NCBI GenBank assembly: GCA_011374975.1
Contig: DRNU01000151.1
Location: 19,935-83,934, forward strand
DNA: 64,000 nt
Source of the DNA: Gammaproteobacteria bacterium
GTDB lineage: Bacteria > Pseudomonadota > Gammaproteobacteria > DSM-19610
Direction: 5' to 3'
Shown here: one piece after another, positions 1 through 7,192 of the stretch
How positions within the stretch are numbered: position 1 is the first letter of the stretch
Layout of the letters: each line of letters starts with the position of its first letter
Notes under the pieces: model-generated
What the model was told of the DNA's origin: nothing
Database searches by the model: none
What the model saw: only the letters and a program-made list of their open reading frames with translations
Position numbers and translations under genes: made by a program

Positions 1-459
1 TTTCACCCGCGACAGTGCAGTTAGCACCTCCTGGTACTGCGCTTTTGTTTCCAGGAAACGACGTTCGGCAATAATGCCTTCCTTGTTCAGTTTCCGGACC
101 CGGTCGTAGTTGCTTTTTGCCAGTTGGTAGCGCGTATGAACTTCCAGGTATTCACTTTGCAATTCCAGTAATGCCGGGCTTTGAATCCTTGCCAGCGCCT
201 GCCCCTGCCTAACAACATCGCCTTCGGCCACGAGCAGCGTTTCAATCAGGCCTCGTTGTGGCGCCGTGACGACATGCAGCTGCGCATTGGGCACGACGAC
301 TTTACCGGGCAGGTTGGCACTGGTGCTGGTGCTGGTTGCCTGTATGGCTGCTGTTTCTATCTGCATGGCCTGACGTTGCTGTTCTGTAAAAGGCACCAGT
401 TCAGTTGCAACCACAGGCAGCGCCAGCATAAACAACAGGGTTGAAAGCAACGTTTTCAT
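1..459 (-). CDS. RND efflux periplasmic adaptor (HlyD/CusB-like), N-terminal part
   Basis: The start codon is at 459 and the frame stays open to the left edge, so only about 153 N-terminal residues are seen. They begin with a signal peptide (MKTLLSTLLFMLALPVVA). A biotinyl-lipoyl-like half domain follows (VTAPQRGLIETLLVAEGDVV, then GQALARIQSPALLELQSEYL) and then the start of an alpha-helical hairpin. This order is typical of periplasmic membrane-fusion subunits that link an RND pump to an outer-membrane channel, often in CusB/CzcB-type metal efflux. A GGAG ribosome site lies just upstream. Substrate and partner genes are outside the window. The family is fairly secure; metal specificity is only a guess. 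Confidence 0.8.
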   Translation of the reverse strand, partial: MKTLLSTLLFMLALPVVATELVPFTEQQRQAMQIETAAIQATSTSTSANLPGKVVVPNAQLHVVTAPQRGLIETLLVAEGDVVRQGQALARIQSPALLELQSEYLEVHTRYQLAKSNYDRVRKLNKEGIIAERRFLETKAQYQEVLTALSRVK

Positions 460-837
460 TCCGGCAGGACTCCCTGCACCTGGTATCGGGGTGCAACTGC
501 ACGCCCCGTTTCAGTTTTTTGCCTGTTTTTGATAATCATTGTTGTCACTTGATGAGCCATTTTGTTCCCCGGTTTTAATGGAGGCAGAGTCTACGACCCG
601 GAGATGAAATGAACCTGAAATCAGGCGTTACAGATACCTGAAAACATCTTCTATCTTACTGATTTATCGGGAATGGCGTGCGCCGGCAGAACCATGGCCT
701 GCAACCGCCTTGCTCATAGACAGGTGATTAGTCCTGTTTATTTTTAATGATTTACAACAAGTTACTGACATACGCCCGTAACACAGCGGGAAGCGCAGCA
801 TTTTCCCTGCATTTCTCGCCGGTTATTCTGTCACCCG
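460..837. other. Intergenic region without a recognisable gene
   Basis: This stretch separates the efflux adaptor start from the stop of the small secreted-protein gene; both are on the minus strand. An imperfect GC-rich inverted repeat (GGGGTGC, AACT, GCACGCCCC) lies near 488-507, just ahead of the adaptor gene. The rest is AT-richer and probably holds the adaptor promoter. No RNA gene or conserved ORF was seen. Confidence 0.4.
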
Positions 838-1245
838 TCAACGCTTTCTGCGGATTAGCGGGCCGTCCTTGCCATCAATATCGACAGTCAGTGTATCTAT
901 TACCCCCGAGTCATCCTCGATGAGAATGGTGCGGGGATCCCCTTCTTTGTGACGCCACCGGCAGCCGCCGGTGATGATGGAACCATCCGCCGGAGCTATC
1001 CCGATCAATGAGCAACGCCTGTCCGCGTGGAACTCGTACCCCATGCGGCCACGGGAAGGCGGGAAATCGTAGCTGCCCGGACGGAAAACCATCTCATCCC
1101 CGCTGTCCTCTTCATGCGAATGGAGCCAGCGCCCCGTCAACACGGTTTTTATCGATTTGGCTTCATCCATCGCATTCACCTCGCCTGGTAACAGCTGAAA
1201 AAAGAGCGCAGGCAGAAATATACCGGCAATCAGAACGCGCCGCAT
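838..1245 (-). CDS. Small secreted protein, unknown function
   Basis: A 135-aa product with a clear signal peptide (MRRVLIAGIFLPALFFQLLPGEVNA). The mature part of about 110 residues looks like a small beta-rich domain: GRWLHSHEEDSGDEMVFRP, a Cys pair near CSLIGIAP and GGCRW, and an acidic stretch IEDDSGVIDTLTVDIDGKDG. The opening GRWLHSHEE resembles lipocalin-like or META-like folds that test a mature chain, but I do not recognise the family. It starts 15 bp after the ATP-grasp gene and is probably the last gene of the protease/ATP-grasp transcript, which suggests a periplasmic accessory role. Confidence 0.6.
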   Translation of the reverse strand: MRRVLIAGIFLPALFFQLLPGEVNAMDEAKSIKTVLTGRWLHSHEEDSGDEMVFRPGSYDFPPSRGRMGYEFHADRRCSLIGIAPADGSIITGGCRWRHKEGDPRTILIEDDSGVIDTLTVDIDGKDGPLIRRKR

Positions 1246-1260
1246 TGATACCGCGCGGGG

Positions 1261-2199
1261 TCAGGCACGGTCGTGCCGTGTCAGTGCGGCGGCAATCGCT
1301 GCAGGAATGGGCTGGCCGGTACGCTCACTGATGAAGAGGTATTCCCCGGCGGGGTTCACTTCCAGGAAAACATGCTCGCCGTCCGGCGTCACCCGCATGT
1401 CGATAGCGCCATAATAAAGATTCAGCGCCCGCATTAACCTGAGTAATCCCTCACTCACGTCAGCCGGCAGTTCATAAGGCTTTACCTCTGCACTGCCCAG
1501 CCCCGGCCGGTAGTCTGCCCGGTAGGCTTCTTCCGATGAAATGGATGCAGCAAATATATCGTCTTCCACAATAGTGATTCTGAGATCCAGAGCGGCTGGC
1601 ACATAGCGCTGGAAGGTAACCGGTGCATACCGCACACTGTCGATCACTTCGAGGTCTTTCTCCTGCACGACGCTGGTGGCACGCGGTGCCTCGGCGATAT
1701 TGCGGAAGGCCTTGCGAATCACATCACCTGCCTCATGGCTTTGAATGAAATGCCGAGCCGCCTCGGGGTCGTTGGTGATCAGGGTTTCCGGGATGGAGAG
1801 TCCGACCTGACGCGCGGTCTGCAGCTGAAGGATCTTGCGCTGGGAAGTTTCATCGGCAACCGGCGGGTTCATCCAGAAGCAATTCATCGAGTACCACACG
1901 CCCAGCAAGGCCTCGTTGCACTCTGACCAGGCGAACAGGCGCGCCGTATTATCAGTAAGGCGGCTATCGAGATCCATCGCCTTGATTCGCCTGTACCACA
2001 CCGCGCCCACCTCCTCCAGGCGTATGGGGCGCCCGTCAGGCAGCAGAAACCGGAGACTCTGGGACTGATCGTTGAGCTCTGCATTCAGGCTCAACCGGGT
2101 GGGAAACCATGCGACATCGACCAGTACTGACTCCGTTTTCAGATGTGCCCGGACTTGCTCCACATGTTCATTATTCTCGAAGCTGACAATCAAGATCAT
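1261..2199 (-). CDS. ATP-grasp ligase of the graspetide (MvdC/MvdD) type
   Basis: A 312-aa protein, the usual size for RiPP-maturing ATP-grasp ligases. It has a pre-ATP-grasp domain with the VWYRR motif (67-71) and the characteristic NPP segment (111-113), then TARQVGLSIPETLITNDPEAA. The ATP-binding half has a Lys in VIRKAF (163) and FQRYVPAALDLR. The metal-binding end is GAIDMRV (Asp267) and FLEVNPAGEYLF (Glu280, Asn282). Family members activate Asp/Glu carboxylates with ATP and join them to Ser/Thr or Lys side chains of a precursor peptide. The start has an AGGA site 8 nt upstream. No short precursor peptide was found nearby. The upstream gene, 69 bp away, encodes a protease with a Lys/Asp/Glu repeat tail that could be the substrate. 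That last point is inference. Confidence 0.8.
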   Translation of the reverse strand: MILIVSFENNEHVEQVRAHLKTESVLVDVAWFPTRLSLNAELNDQSQSLRFLLPDGRPIRLEEVGAVWYRRIKAMDLDSRLTDNTARLFAWSECNEALLGVWYSMNCFWMNPPVADETSQRKILQLQTARQVGLSIPETLITNDPEAARHFIQSHEAGDVIRKAFRNIAEAPRATSVVQEKDLEVIDSVRYAPVTFQRYVPAALDLRITIVEDDIFAASISSEEAYRADYRPGLGSAEVKPYELPADVSEGLLRLMRALNLYYGAIDMRVTPDGEHVFLEVNPAGEYLFISERTGQPIPAAIAAALTRHDRA

Positions 2200-2268
2200 A
2201 AGTTATTCCTGTTATGGGGCAGGACCGGAACAACAGTTCCGGCCCTGCCTGGGACTGGATCAGCCTGA

Positions 2269-3966
2269 TTACTGGCCGTTCAACTGTTGGTAGGCTGCCA
2301 CTACCTGCTGCCAGGCCGCCATGCCATTGGCATCCAGCAGTCCACTCGCATACAGGCTCGAGTAATACCCCATCAGCTGAAGGTAACTGGCTGCCAGCGC
2401 GTTCTTTTGCTCCGACTGGGGACTCGATGCAAGACCGGTGTTGAAGGGCGTCATCAACACAAACGGCATCACACCAGGCGAGACTGGATTAACCGGATGG
2501 ACAGGATGGACAGGATGAACCTGCGGGAAATTCGGGAAATCGATCGGCGGCTCCAGGAATGACTTGGGTGGATCCATCACGCCTTTTGGCGGATCGAATA
2601 CGGGGATTTTCCCAGGACCAGGATCGAAACCGGGATCTTTCACGAAATCCTTTGCTCCCTCTTTCTTGAAATCCTTGGGACCATCCTTCGGAAATTCCTT
2701 GATAATATCCTTCGGGAAATCCTTGGGACCATCTTTCGGAAATTCCTTGATAACATCCTTCGGGAAATCCTTGGGACCATCTTTCGGAAATTCCTTGATA
2801 ATATCCTTCGGGAAATCCTTGGGACCATCCTTCGGAAACTCTTTAGGAGGATCCTTCGGGAAGTCTTTGGGGGGATCTTTCGGGAATTCCTTCGGCGGAT
2901 CCTTCGGGAACTCCTTGGGGGGATCTTTCGGGAATTCCTTCGGCGGATCCTTCGGGAACTCCTTGGGGCCATCTTTTGGCAAGTCCTTGGGAGGTGGTTT
3001 CGGACCGCCGCAGGGTACGGTTGTACCAATGTTACTCCTGGGTCCGTCCAGTGCGAGGTGTATCCGGCTGACCTGGCCTGCAGTGAACATCACCATGGCA
3101 CTGTCATCAACGTAGTCCATATAGTTCATGAACAAGTCACCATTCGGTCCGTTATTGCAGGTAACCCGGGGGAAGGTCGGGGTTCCATAGTTCGGCCCGC
3201 CCTGGTTCGGCGTATCAGCCACGAAATCACTCCCTGCACAGCCGGTTCCATCGTCGCCCCAGATATGCCGAAGGTTCAGCCAGTGACCGATTTCATGCGT
3301 TGCCGTCCGGCCAAGATTAAAGGGCGCGGCAGCTGTTCCTGTCGTGCCAAAGCCGGTATGGGTGATTACCACCCCGTCCGTTGCGGATGGTCCGCCCGGG
3401 AACTGCGCGTATCCAAGCAAACCGCCCGCCAGTTTGCAGACCCAGATATTCAGGTACTTGTTACTGGGCCACGGGTCTGCACCACCGGTGGAAGATGACT
3501 TTACTGCGTCGTCGTCAGTAAATCCGTTTACAGTGGTACTGGTACGGGTTATCCCGTCTGTCGGGTTTCCGTCAGGGTCCACCGTGGCAAGTTCAAACAT
3601 GATCCTGGGGTCGGCGGTAAGAGGCTGGAAGGGTGAGGGAACGCTGCTTATGTCAGCATTCTGCATCCGGAAGTCCTTATTCAGTACCTCGATCTGGCTG
3701 TCGATCTGTGCATCGGAAATGTTTTCGGTGGCTGTACGGTATACAACATGCACGACCACTGGAATTTTGGTACACCCGGAACGCGCAACAAATCCGCGCA
3801 TCGCTGCCTGCATACAGTAGTTTTCAATCTGGCTACGCGCTTCCGCATAACCGGCTGCCGTACGCAGCAGGCGTTCATGCACGGCCTGTGTGCCACAGGT
3901 TCGTCTTTCGGGCAGCCCTTCCGAAGGGCTGTCAGGTTTGTTTTTTCCCTTGTCTTTAATTGTCAT
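2269..3966 (-). CDS. M43 (pappalysin/cytophagalysin-like) metalloprotease with Lys-Asp-Pro repeat tail
   Basis: I prefer the Met at 3966 (565 aa) because AGGAG lies 9 nt upstream; an in-frame Met at 3990 lacks such a site. Residues 65-315 form the M43 catalytic domain, with zinc motif HEIGHWLNLRH at 224-234 followed by IWGD, and Met-turn FMNYMDY at 279-285. Residues about 323-445 are a low-complexity tail of 8- and 16-residue units (KDPPKEFP, KDGPKDFPKDIIKEFP). A Pro-rich linker with HPVHPVHPVNPV (484-495) and a roughly 60-residue helical C-terminus (SEQKNALAASYLQLMGYYSS onward) complete the protein. No signal peptide is visible, which is odd because relatives are usually secreted. A graspetide-type ligase gene follows directly. 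The protease call is secure; the role of the tail is unknown. Confidence 0.85.
   Translation of the reverse strand: MTIKDKGKNKPDSPSEGLPERRTCGTQAVHERLLRTAAGYAEARSQIENYCMQAAMRGFVARSGCTKIPVVVHVVYRTATENISDAQIDSQIEVLNKDFRMQNADISSVPSPFQPLTADPRIMFELATVDPDGNPTDGITRTSTTVNGFTDDDAVKSSSTGGADPWPSNKYLNIWVCKLAGGLLGYAQFPGGPSATDGVVITHTGFGTTGTAAAPFNLGRTATHEIGHWLNLRHIWGDDGTGCAGSDFVADTPNQGGPNYGTPTFPRVTCNNGPNGDLFMNYMDYVDDSAMVMFTAGQVSRIHLALDGPRSNIGTTVPCGGPKPPPKDLPKDGPKEFPKDPPKEFPKDPPKEFPKDPPKEFPKDPPKDFPKDPPKEFPKDGPKDFPKDIIKEFPKDGPKDFPKDVIKEFPKDGPKDFPKDIIKEFPKDGPKDFKKEGAKDFVKDPGFDPGPGKIPVFDPPKGVMDPPKSFLEPPIDFPNFPQVHPVHPVHPVNPVSPGVMPFVLMTPFNTGLASSPQSEQKNALAASYLQLMGYYSSLYASGLLDANGMAAWQQVVAAYQQLNGQ
2660..2995 (-). repeat. 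In-frame 24/48-bp tandem repeats coding for the Lys-Asp-Pro tail
   Basis: The part of the protease gene coding for residues about 325-436 is built from 24-bp units (KDPPKEFP) that pass into 48-bp units (KDGPKDFPKDIIKEFP, with a VI variant). Copies are nearly identical at DNA level with occasional synonymous changes, so the array expanded recently while staying in frame. Lys and Asp/Glu alternate every two to four residues throughout. Confidence 0.9.
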
Positions 3967-4393
3967 GATTGCGCACTCCTCTATTGGCATCCAGTCCGGG
4001 CCAAAGTGTTGCTGACCGGCAGCAAAGGGTCATTGATTCCCTGCGACAATGGCCAATCTCATAAACTACATTCCTCCTTCAAATCAAACCGGCAAAAAAG
4101 GTAACAACGGGATGTATCAGGGAACTGAATCTCGGGAACAGCGGGGATGTGTACGGAGGGAAATAACAGGCAATACTGGCCTACTGACTGAAACTGATCC
4201 TGCGCGTAATGCCCGCAGAGACCGGGAACCTTACCGGGTTCACCGGCCAGTGAGCACCGCCTTAACAGTAGAGTCTGGTGCGACCCTGGTTCACCCTGCC
4301 TCTTCCATCCTGCATCATATGCATTCCTTTGATAGCAGTCTCGCCGTTAAACATAGTACAGATTTTACAGAAGTCAAAAGCGTAATTTACCGA
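3967..4393. other. Intergenic region between the protease operon and the CARDB lipoprotein gene
   Basis: Both flanking genes are on the minus strand, so this region should hold the protease-operon promoter. AGGAG at about 3976-3980 is the protease ribosome site. Plus-strand open frames here have no recognisable protein features. No RNA gene or convincing terminator was seen. Confidence 0.35.
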
Positions 4394-5311
4394 TCAGTGC
4401 CTGGCACAGACATTATCGACCCACAACTCCTGACCACCTACCCACATCCTCTGTATCACCCCTGTGAGCGTTACTGTTCCCTTCTTGCCGCCTGTAACGG
4501 GAACCGCTGTCACAGCAACGTTTACACCTGCAACAGGTGACGGGGCAGCGGTTAATTCACCTGCAAAAACGGGCACCGGCTGACCGTTAACGCTCAGGTT
4601 TTCGAACCCGCCCAAGTCCAGGTAGTCGAACACGACTTTAGATACAGTAAACCCGGTATTGGTAAAGTCGAACGCGAAGTTCAGGTTATTGGAGCGCAGG
4701 GTCTGCCCACTGCCAAAGGATACCGGGGGTGTTTCGATACGTCCGGAATTGAAGGTCCCCCCGCCACTGACCCAGCGGAAGTTCTGGACGGACATCTTGA
4801 TTCCGCCGGGGTCGACAAGCACGACATCACCGGGAGAATGTCCGGCAGGGTTTCCATACTGCGTACCCGTAGCCGGTGGCGGGCCAAAATCCACACATGC
4901 CTCACCACTTCCCGTCCGAACGGCGACTGACCTGGAGTTATTGTTTTCGTTCGATTCCTTGACCATTCCTTTTGGGTCAACCAGCACAGTTATCTGGTAG
5001 ATATTCGCCAGGCTGTTGTTATCAGGATGCGCAAGCGGAGCAAAATCGGCCGTAAGCACCACGGAATCCCCGCCGTCCAGGCCGGGAACATTATGCCTTA
5101 CCTGGGGCCTGTGATTCTGTGACTCAGGGTCTTCATCGCCGTTGAAATAGACCATGAAACTGCCTGCATCCTTGCTACCGATATTTGCAATTTCTGCTGT
5201 GGCAATTCTGTTTCCACTCTCCCAGTCTACTTCCAGGTTCTTGACTACAAGGTCTGCACAACCTGTGAGTGCAACAAGTACAACGGACAATATCAATATA
5301 TGTGGCTTCAT
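4394..5311 (-). CDS. CARDB-domain lipoprotein
   Basis: From the second Met (5311) the product is about 305 aa with a lipoprotein signal ending in the lipobox LTGC. Residues about 20-130 resemble a CARDB adhesion-type beta-sandwich: ATAEIANIGSKDAGSFMVYF, then DPKGMVKESNENNNSRSVAV, where the ESNENNN signature is typical of CARDB. The rest is beta-rich with VSKVVFDYLDLGGFENLSVNG and no family I know; it may bind carbohydrate or protein. It is likely anchored in the outer membrane facing the periplasm or surface. It is probably monocistronic. Confidence 0.7.
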   Translation of the reverse strand: MKPHILILSVVLVALTGCADLVVKNLEVDWESGNRIATAEIANIGSKDAGSFMVYFNGDEDPESQNHRPQVRHNVPGLDGGDSVVLTADFAPLAHPDNNSLANIYQITVLVDPKGMVKESNENNNSRSVAVRTGSGEACVDFGPPPATGTQYGNPAGHSPGDVVLVDPGGIKMSVQNFRWVSGGGTFNSGRIETPPVSFGSGQTLRSNNLNFAFDFTNTGFTVSKVVFDYLDLGGFENLSVNGQPVPVFAGELTAAPSPVAGVNVAVTAVPVTGGKKGTVTLTGVIQRMWVGGQELWVDNVCARH

Positions 5312-5370
5312 GCTCATGATCATATTCTCCCTTTATTATTCAGCGAGACGACTGACTTTATCCCGGTTGC

Positions 5371-5407
5371 AAAACAAAAAAACCCACCGGCAAAGTACCC
5401 GTGGGTT
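5371..5407 (-). terminator. Rho-independent terminator downstream of the cbb operon
   Basis: Read on the minus strand, AACCCAC (5407-5401) pairs with GTGGGTT (5387-5381) and is followed at once by a T tract ending in TTTTTGTTTT (down to 5371). It lies about 155 bp after the aldolase stop and fits as the end of the leftward cbb transcript. Confidence 0.8.
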
Positions 5408-5562
5408 TCTCTATCTGTACTAGGTGCGCATTCCATGGCACTGACCTTAGTTAAACTTCATTTACCGCAATATACAGATGAAGTTGATCACATTTCCATT
5501 TTTATTACATTGATGCACATCAATACGGTGCGGAAAAATACCGGGGTTATTTCGGGGACCGG

Positions 5563-6780
5563 TCACAGAGCCATATCGTAATGGCTCTGGACCGAAAATA
5601 CTGTTTCCATAATTCTGAAATCAATGCTGATACGTTCAGCCGCCAGTGGCCGGAACAGTTTGTCGGCAAACAGGACGTGATCCGGGTGTTCGCGGTAGCT
5701 GTCGATAACCGCCGGGTGACAGAAGCGCACCAGCCAGGTGTAGCGGTACTTTGCCTTCTCCTGCACGGCCCGGCCGGTCACCACTTCACGCACGCCGGGA
5801 ATGGCGCCCAGTACCCTGCGCCCCTCGGCCATCATCATCTCGACGCGGTTTTCATCGATACCCTCGACGTTATAGATGATCAGATGCTCCACCGGCATCC
5901 ACGGCCGGCAGCGTGACAGCACCTCTGCAGCCCGGCCCGCTGAACCCCACAGGCGCATCCTGCTTTCGACCTCGGCGCTGACAGCGCCCTGGACATCTTT
6001 CATCAACCCCGTGTAACTGCCGGCACGGTCAGCTTTGGCATTGGCCCTTATGCTGGCCCCGGCTACATCCGCCAGGGCTGTGTAATAATTGATCTTGGCA
6101 ACACCGTTGGTAATCAGCCGCCGGAACTGGTTATCGGAAAGCCCGCTGCCCCCATGGATGACCAGCGGGATGCCCAGTGCCTCGTTGATCTGTTTCAGGC
6201 GCTGGTAATCCAGCCGCGGCTTGCCTTTCATATGCCCGTGCACCGTGCCGATGGAGACCGCAAGGAAATCGACACAGGTTCGCTCGACATAGGCCCTGGC
6301 CTCCGCCAGCGTGGTATAGGCAACCTCCCCCGGGTGGCGCTCGGCATCCTCTCCCTCGACACCCGGCACATAACCCAGTTCGCCCTCCACCGGCACGCCG
6401 CAGGCATGCGCCGTCTCAACGACTGACCGGGTAATACGGATATTCTCGCCGAGGTCGGTATGCGAGGCATCCACCATCACCCCGTTACAGCCGTATTTGA
6501 TGGAACGCACCGCCGACTCGATACTGGCACCATGGTCCAGGTGAATGGCCACCGGTACCGTGGCCCGTTTTGCAGCAGCTTCCACAGCCGGCATCAGTAA
6601 CTCGAAATCGAAGTATTCAAAGTGCGATTCGGCCAGGCTCAGGATCACCGGCGCGCGGGCACGTTCCGCGGCCGCCAGGATGCCCTCCAGGAAATCCAGG
6701 TTCACCAGGTCAAAAGCTCCTACCGCGTAGCCGTGGTCGTAGGCGTGCCTGAGCATATCTTTCATATCAACGAGTGGCAT
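5563..6780 (-). CDS. Class II ketose-bisphosphate aldolase fused to a C-terminal Dabb domain
   Basis: A 405-aa protein. Residues 1-285 form a class II aldolase barrel with zinc and catalytic residues in HLDHG (80-84), GELGYV (133-138), His181 of TVHGHMKGKP, and IHGGSGL (208-214), closest to the GatY/KbaY/FbaA branch. Residues about 297-395 look like a Dabb (stress-responsive alpha/beta barrel) domain: VEHLIIYNVEGIDENRVEMM, then HPAVIDSYREHPDHVLF. As last gene of the RuBisCO operon it probably supplies fructose- or sedoheptulose-bisphosphate aldolase activity for the Calvin cycle, a cbbA role. The usual class II CbbA is a shorter protein without the extra domain, so I leave the symbol blank. 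The operon terminator follows. Confidence 0.8.
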   Translation of the reverse strand: MPLVDMKDMLRHAYDHGYAVGAFDLVNLDFLEGILAAAERARAPVILSLAESHFEYFDFELLMPAVEAAAKRATVPVAIHLDHGASIESAVRSIKYGCNGVMVDASHTDLGENIRITRSVVETAHACGVPVEGELGYVPGVEGEDAERHPGEVAYTTLAEARAYVERTCVDFLAVSIGTVHGHMKGKPRLDYQRLKQINEALGIPLVIHGGSGLSDNQFRRLITNGVAKINYYTALADVAGASIRANAKADRAGSYTGLMKDVQGAVSAEVESRMRLWGSAGRAAEVLSRCRPWMPVEHLIIYNVEGIDENRVEMMMAEGRRVLGAIPGVREVVTGRAVQEKAKYRYTWLVRFCHPAVIDSYREHPDHVLFADKLFRPLAAERISIDFRIMETVFSVQSHYDMAL

Positions 6781-6811
6781 GGTGCGCTACCTTTCAGTTA
6801 CGACGGCTGGT

Positions 6812-7192
6812 CTAGCCAGCGTCCGGGTTTTCATGGCCCGCCCCAAGGCGGGCTTCCAGGGCTTCGCCCATACAGGCCAGTACCTTTTCCCGCAGCTGAC
6901 CGGCCATGTAGTGGTAATAATTCATGGTGCAGCTGACCGGCGTGTGCAGGGTGGTTCGACCCGCATCCTGGAAGCTGACCCAGGCCAGCACCGGCAGATC
7001 GTACTGGTACTGGTCGACCACCACCCAGCTGTCATCTTCTATTATCAGTACCATCTGCTTCATGCCCGGCAGCTCGATGCGCAACGGCATGGCAAGGTGC
7101 AGTCGTGCACGTCGCCACAGGTTATATAGCGAGGCGTCCACCTCGTCCGTTCTTGCCGCATACACCGGCATGTCATGGATACGCGTGGTCAT
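6812..7192 (-). CDS. Conserved cbb-operon protein, unknown function
   Basis: A 126-aa soluble protein with no signal peptide or membrane segment. The ATG at 7192 overlaps the cbbO stop (TGATG), so translation is coupled; an in-frame GTG three bases earlier is an alternative start. Sequence such as LRIELPGMKQMVLIIEDDSWVV and MNYYHYMAGQLREKVL suggests an alpha/beta fold with a helical C-terminus. I do not recognise the family. Its place between cbbO and the aldolase suggests a RuBisCO-activation or Calvin-cycle accessory role. Confidence 0.65.
   Translation of the reverse strand: MTTRIHDMPVYAARTDEVDASLYNLWRRARLHLAMPLRIELPGMKQMVLIIEDDSWVVVDQYQYDLPVLAWVSFQDAGRTTLHTPVSCTMNYYHYMAGQLREKVLACMGEALEARLGAGHENPDAG

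Noticed and set aside
2660..2995. Possible CRISPR-like array
   Set aside because: The repeats are contiguous, have no unique spacers, and stay in frame within the protease gene.
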